Below are positions 61,001-64,000 of a stretch of DNA of 64,000 nucleotides, one piece after another. Made by a program: the position numbers and the translations under genes. This DNA comes from Bromus sterilis (lineage: Eukaryota > Streptophyta > Magnoliopsida > Poales > Poaceae): contig OX465596.1 in NCBI GenBank assembly GCA_950022295.1, positions 126,336,501-126,400,500 of the forward strand, read 5' to 3'. The notes under the pieces are model-generated. The model had not been told where the DNA came from, searched no databases, and was given only the letters and a program-made list of their open reading frames with translations. Every line of letters begins with the position of its first letter. The stretch's first letter is position 1.

Positions 61001-61146
61001 TTTCCATACGAATCCAACAGTGTATCATATGCTCAATTACGATCAATGGTTAAAAAGTTGAAGTGAAAACGGTGCATGCAGTTCTGTTTTACCCGAGCTG
61101 CAGTGCTTTGAAGGCAGCAGTGCGGTTCTCTTTGCGATACGATGCA
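58080..61146 (+). repeat. Tract of about 30 short GTTC-type motifs
   Basis: A short motif close to TGYRGTTCRCTT recurs about 30 times, nearly always on the plus strand. Examples: GATGCAGTTC (58089), ATGCGGTTC (58177), GTGGTTCACTTTG (59733), TGTAGTTCGCTTTG (59754), ATGTGGTTCACTTTTG (59933), ATGCGGTTCACTCGATGCGG (60070), AATGCAGTTCGCTTG (60265), AATGCAGTTCACTTGG (60371), GTGCGGTTCTCTTTG (61119). Spacing is irregular and the DNA between is AT-rich. Purpose unknown; such arrays resemble subterminal repeats of DNA transposons. Coding is not supported. Confidence 0.6.
60434..61065. repeat. Higher-order tandem repeat, A-B-A'-B'
   Basis: Four degenerate units of about 115-176 bp: A 60434-60606, B 60607-60782, A' 60783-60950, B' 60951-61065 (last incomplete). 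All start with an AACCGTAAGGAAT-like segment followed by AGTGTTNNACATAC. A and A' share GAATTAGA and ACAT-ACARATGGA; B and B' share GAAGATGCTCC-like sequence and CCATACGAATCCAAC. The repeating unit is therefore an A-B dimer of about 346 bp. Confidence 0.75.
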
Positions 61147-61169
61147 GTTCTGAAGTGTTATCAGAATAA

Positions 61170-61195
61170 CTATTCTGCTAATATTAGCAGAATAG
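61170..61195. repeat. Perfect 26-bp palindrome
   Basis: Arms CTATTCTGCTAAT and ATTAGCAGAATAG meet without a spacer. Seven bases further right the (TA)n tract begins. Confidence 0.9.
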
Positions 61196-61200
61196 ACCAG

Positions 61201-61201
<1 letters not shown>

Positions 61202-61285
<84 letters not shown>
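61202..61285. repeat. (TA)42 microsatellite
   Basis: 84 uninterrupted bases of TA. Likely very variable in length between accessions and prone to cruciform formation. Confidence 0.97.
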
Positions 61286-61289
<4 letters not shown>

Positions 61290-63470
61290 AAATATTTCGT
61301 ATGTGGGTGACTCTATACTAGCCTGCAATCACTGCCTTCCGTTGTGCATGGGGATGTGAGCTTTTGGTGGACAAAAACTTTCCCTCTAATCTTTTCTAAG
61401 TTTTCGAGCGTGCAAATGTATTTCCCCTTATAGAACGTATGGGCCACAGTCTACAACATAATAGGCCAGTCAACCTACTTGGCGCATGCATGTATACGCA
61501 TGGAGTTGAACAAAGAGTGCCAAGCCATAGACTGCTTCACTTTTTAATTCGCAGGTACAACAGATCCTGTTAAAGTAAAACTTCATGATGCTAAAAAAAT
61601 TCATGGAAAGAATCAGGATCGTTTCCTCTGTGATTATACCATGCCCGTGGCGTGTAGATGGACTTGTGGCAGTGGCGGACCTGGTATTGCTAATTAATAT
61701 ATTTCTACAGGGGTAGTGCTAATTTATATTTTTTTGCGATATTAATTAGCAATACTAGGTTTTCTTTTTGAGAAACTAGCAATACAGTACTAGGTAATAT
61801 AAACCGAGAACAAACTCTTGCATGTGCATGTGGCCTCCACGCATGCAATGCAGCCAAAGTCCCCATCACCCAAAGATTGATAAGATGAGTCCAACTGATG
61901 CCACGCAAGCATAGTGCATGAGCTGAGTCAATCCTGCCACCCTTGTCAGTCTATTCCCATGATAGACTTGCAAACCTACTAGCTTTTTAGGCGGTTCACG
62001 TGATGGCGTGCAAGGAGTTCGTAGTAAGCAACTCAGCTACAGACCATACAGCAGGAAATGATTAGAACTAATAGTACTATAGAAGGCAAGTCTTGTTTGA
62101 AGGTGAGGCTCCGTTTTGTATTTTTCACTCTGCTCGAGCCACGAGGAGGTCAGTACCCGTCGTTTAGTTTATGGCCGCAACTTTCATTATAATCGAAGAC
62201 ATGTAAATGCGTCATCTCCCTCGCCAGCTATCCTCCCCAACCCATACCCCTCCTCACCTTCTTCATGTCATCACTAGTCGCATGAGGCTGAAGTCGCGGG
62301 CTCGCGGCCATGTGATCCATTGTCTCATGGAGCTCTCGTGCTGGCACCCCCCGCGTGCATCGACATCCCGTCCTCGCCGCCGCCTAGACAACCTCCGCAG
62401 TCATAGCGTGTCTTCTCACACGCGTGGGTGCGTACTCTCTTCTCTACGGTCGCATCATTCATTCATTCTGGCTGTGTGGCCGAGCTCATCGCCGACCATG
62501 GCACCGGTCGTCGCAAAGAGGGGAACTAGCTTGGTGATCAGCTTCTCCACAGTGAGATCCGCAGTGCTGCTCGACACCCTATGAATTTCGTCAAGCAAAT
62601 GCAGGTTGGGTATTATTTTTTTGTTTTTTGTTTCTGTTGGTGACATTGAAGACGGAGAAGTCAATGGATTAGTTGATCATTATTCGCTTCCATGCAGAAA
62701 TTGATGGAGGGCTGTAGCTTCCTCGCCTGTCAGATCTGCAATATGTAAACCAACGATTCTCACCCACTCCTCTCATGCCAAGCAGACTTGATGGGAAATT
62801 TTATTTCTTGCTAATTTTATTTTCTCTTATTTTGTTTCCTGAGTCTTCACTGGAGGTGATTACTGATTAGGACTTGAAACCGGCCGGCAGCTTCAAAGAC
62901 TGATGCTTGAGGCTCGTTTCTTTTCTATTCTTTTGTGTCTTTATTTTCTTAATTATGAACATAGACGATGCACTCCCCCGATAGCTTCAGGTGTTATATT
63001 TTTTTTCTACTGTCTAATGTATTTTTAATTTTTGTTGCTACTCTCCCTGTTGGATTTAAGGATTAGGTGTAGTATGGGTTATGTGGATGTGATCTAACCC
63101 TCTGCGAGAGGAAATAAAAGTTAGGATGCTCGATTTTGTTAGCTTACATGATGAAATACAAAGTAGTAAGTCAGTGAGAGGGTTCAGCTAATTTTCATCT
63201 TGTTGGATGAAAAGATTGGGAAAATAATTGATTTGCTACACTTGCGAACCAAATGAGATAGGGGTAGATGTATGCGTGTGAGTTGTGACCATGTTTCTTT
63301 CAGCGAGTGCAAGAAGATTGAAGTATGCAAGACACCGGCAGCATGCAACATGTACAAACATGTCCTTATATGTATACCTGACACCTCACCACCATGGATG
63401 AATCTCTCTCTAACTAATCTTCTCACGAACTCTCTCTCTTCTCTCTTCATACATATATACGTAGTTTTGG
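61286..63470. other. Unassigned intergenic DNA
   Basis: No feature found in either strand apart from a short GC-balanced stretch at about 62200-62590, where frames exist on both strands (62207-62584 +, 62455-62664 -) without a recognised domain. Confidence 0.6.
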
Positions 63471-63472
63471 TG

Positions 63473-64000
63473 TGGTTATGATTCCATTGGGGTGTGCATA
63501 TTAAAGGCACCTTCAATTTTTTTTGCTTTATTGTATGATTCAAGCATAGGCACCATGTGTGACAACCATTGGTACATGAGGAACTTATCAACAAAGGCGA
63601 GGGGGGAAGGGTAATCCTGCGAGTGAGCATGTAATATAGATACAGAGAATGCTAGTGTGGACGAGGGATGACCACATAGAGATTTACGTGAGAGACATAG
63701 ATTGCCAAAGTCTGCGTCGGATCGATCATGCTATACTTGTAGTAAATACAATATTTCTTTAATATTGATGGCGCGTGTGTGTGTGTGAGAGAGAGAGAGT
63801 GAGAGAAACAGATATACTGAGATATTGATGGTACGTGTTTGTGTGAGAGAAAGAGAGTGAGAGAGATACTGAGATATTCAGATTCTTGACATGGTTATGA
63901 GTTCATTGATGGTGTGCTTATTAAATGAACCTTTAATTTTTGTTTGTTTTACCGTATGGTTCAAGCAAAAGCACCATGCGTGACAACCATTGGTACATGA
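63473..64000. repeat. Direct repeat of about 110 bp, period about 420 bp
   Basis: 63473-63579 and 63892-64000 match closely: both start TGGTTATGA, contain CACCATG-GTGACAACC and end ATTGGTACATGA. The second copy runs into the window edge. Between them lies a roughly 60-bp tandem duplication (63762 and 63822, both ATATTGATGG) with TG and GA microsatellites. Confidence 0.8.

Noticed and set aside
58080..61146. CRISPR-like or satellite array
   Set aside because: The motif is degenerate and irregularly spaced with no constant spacer length, and the window is plant nuclear DNA.
62455..62664. Minus-strand frame with a faint resemblance to the N-terminus of plant NLR proteins
   Set aside because: The resemblance is limited to a short helical stretch with misplaced residues; no NB-ARC or LRR sequence nearby.

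Overview
The window looks like repeat-rich nuclear DNA from a large-genome grass, most likely Triticeae (wheat, Aegilops, barley or rye). The support is a BARE/Angela-type Copia LTR beginning TGTTGGATAT on the minus strand, Athila-like Gypsy LTRs beginning TGATACGTCC, a chromodomain Gypsy with 4.3-kb LTRs, and dense nesting of elements. I see no intact host gene, no rRNA or tRNA gene and no CRISPR array. Family names are from recognition, not from a search.

Layout. (1) 1-12585: one copy of a long LTR, here called LTR-X. It enters from the left edge and is split by a minus-strand Gypsy element carrying only gag and protease (1592-11544, TSD CCGAC). The 5' LTR of that element is itself split by an inverted solo LTR of the same family (8389-10037, TSD GGTGT). 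(2) About 12586-24809: a decayed L1-type LINE of about 6.2 kb, with ORF1 (two CCHC knuckles) and ORF2 (endonuclease, reverse transcriptase, zinc-binding tail). It is split by a Copia solo LTR (16332-18083, TSD CAAGG) and by a complete 4225-bp LTR-X solo LTR (18363-22587, TSD CTTGA). (3) 24810-26953: GC-rich unassigned DNA holding a 517-bp mini-Helitron (25277-25793). (4) About 26954-30907: a mosaic third LTR-X copy. (5) 31761-53743: a chromodomain Ty3/Gypsy element (Tekay-like) with two LTRs and a decayed gag-pol. It is split inside the RT coding region by an 8321-bp minus-strand, gag-only Copia element (38308-46628, TSD CGTAT). (6) 53744-56660: gene fragments, including an auxin response factor B3 exon with a frameshift upstream. 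(7) About 56880-61285: a GC-rich exon-like block, then a 3-kb tract packed with one short motif, a higher-order tandem repeat, a 26-bp palindrome and (TA)42. (8) 61286-64000: mostly unassigned, with a roughly 420-bp direct repeat at the right edge.

Nesting gives a partial order. The LINE predates its two solo LTRs. The chromovirus (LTRs about 2% diverged in the stretch I compared) predates the Copia inside it (LTRs under 1% diverged). No element in the window has a complete reading set. The Copia and the gag-protease Gypsy keep primer sites, polypurine tracts and LTRs but lack reverse transcriptase and integrase, so they would need enzymes from elsewhere. The least explained parts are the motif-rich tract at 58.0-61.2 kb, the AACCGT-type module shared by unrelated repeats, and the possible intron at the end of the Copia gag.
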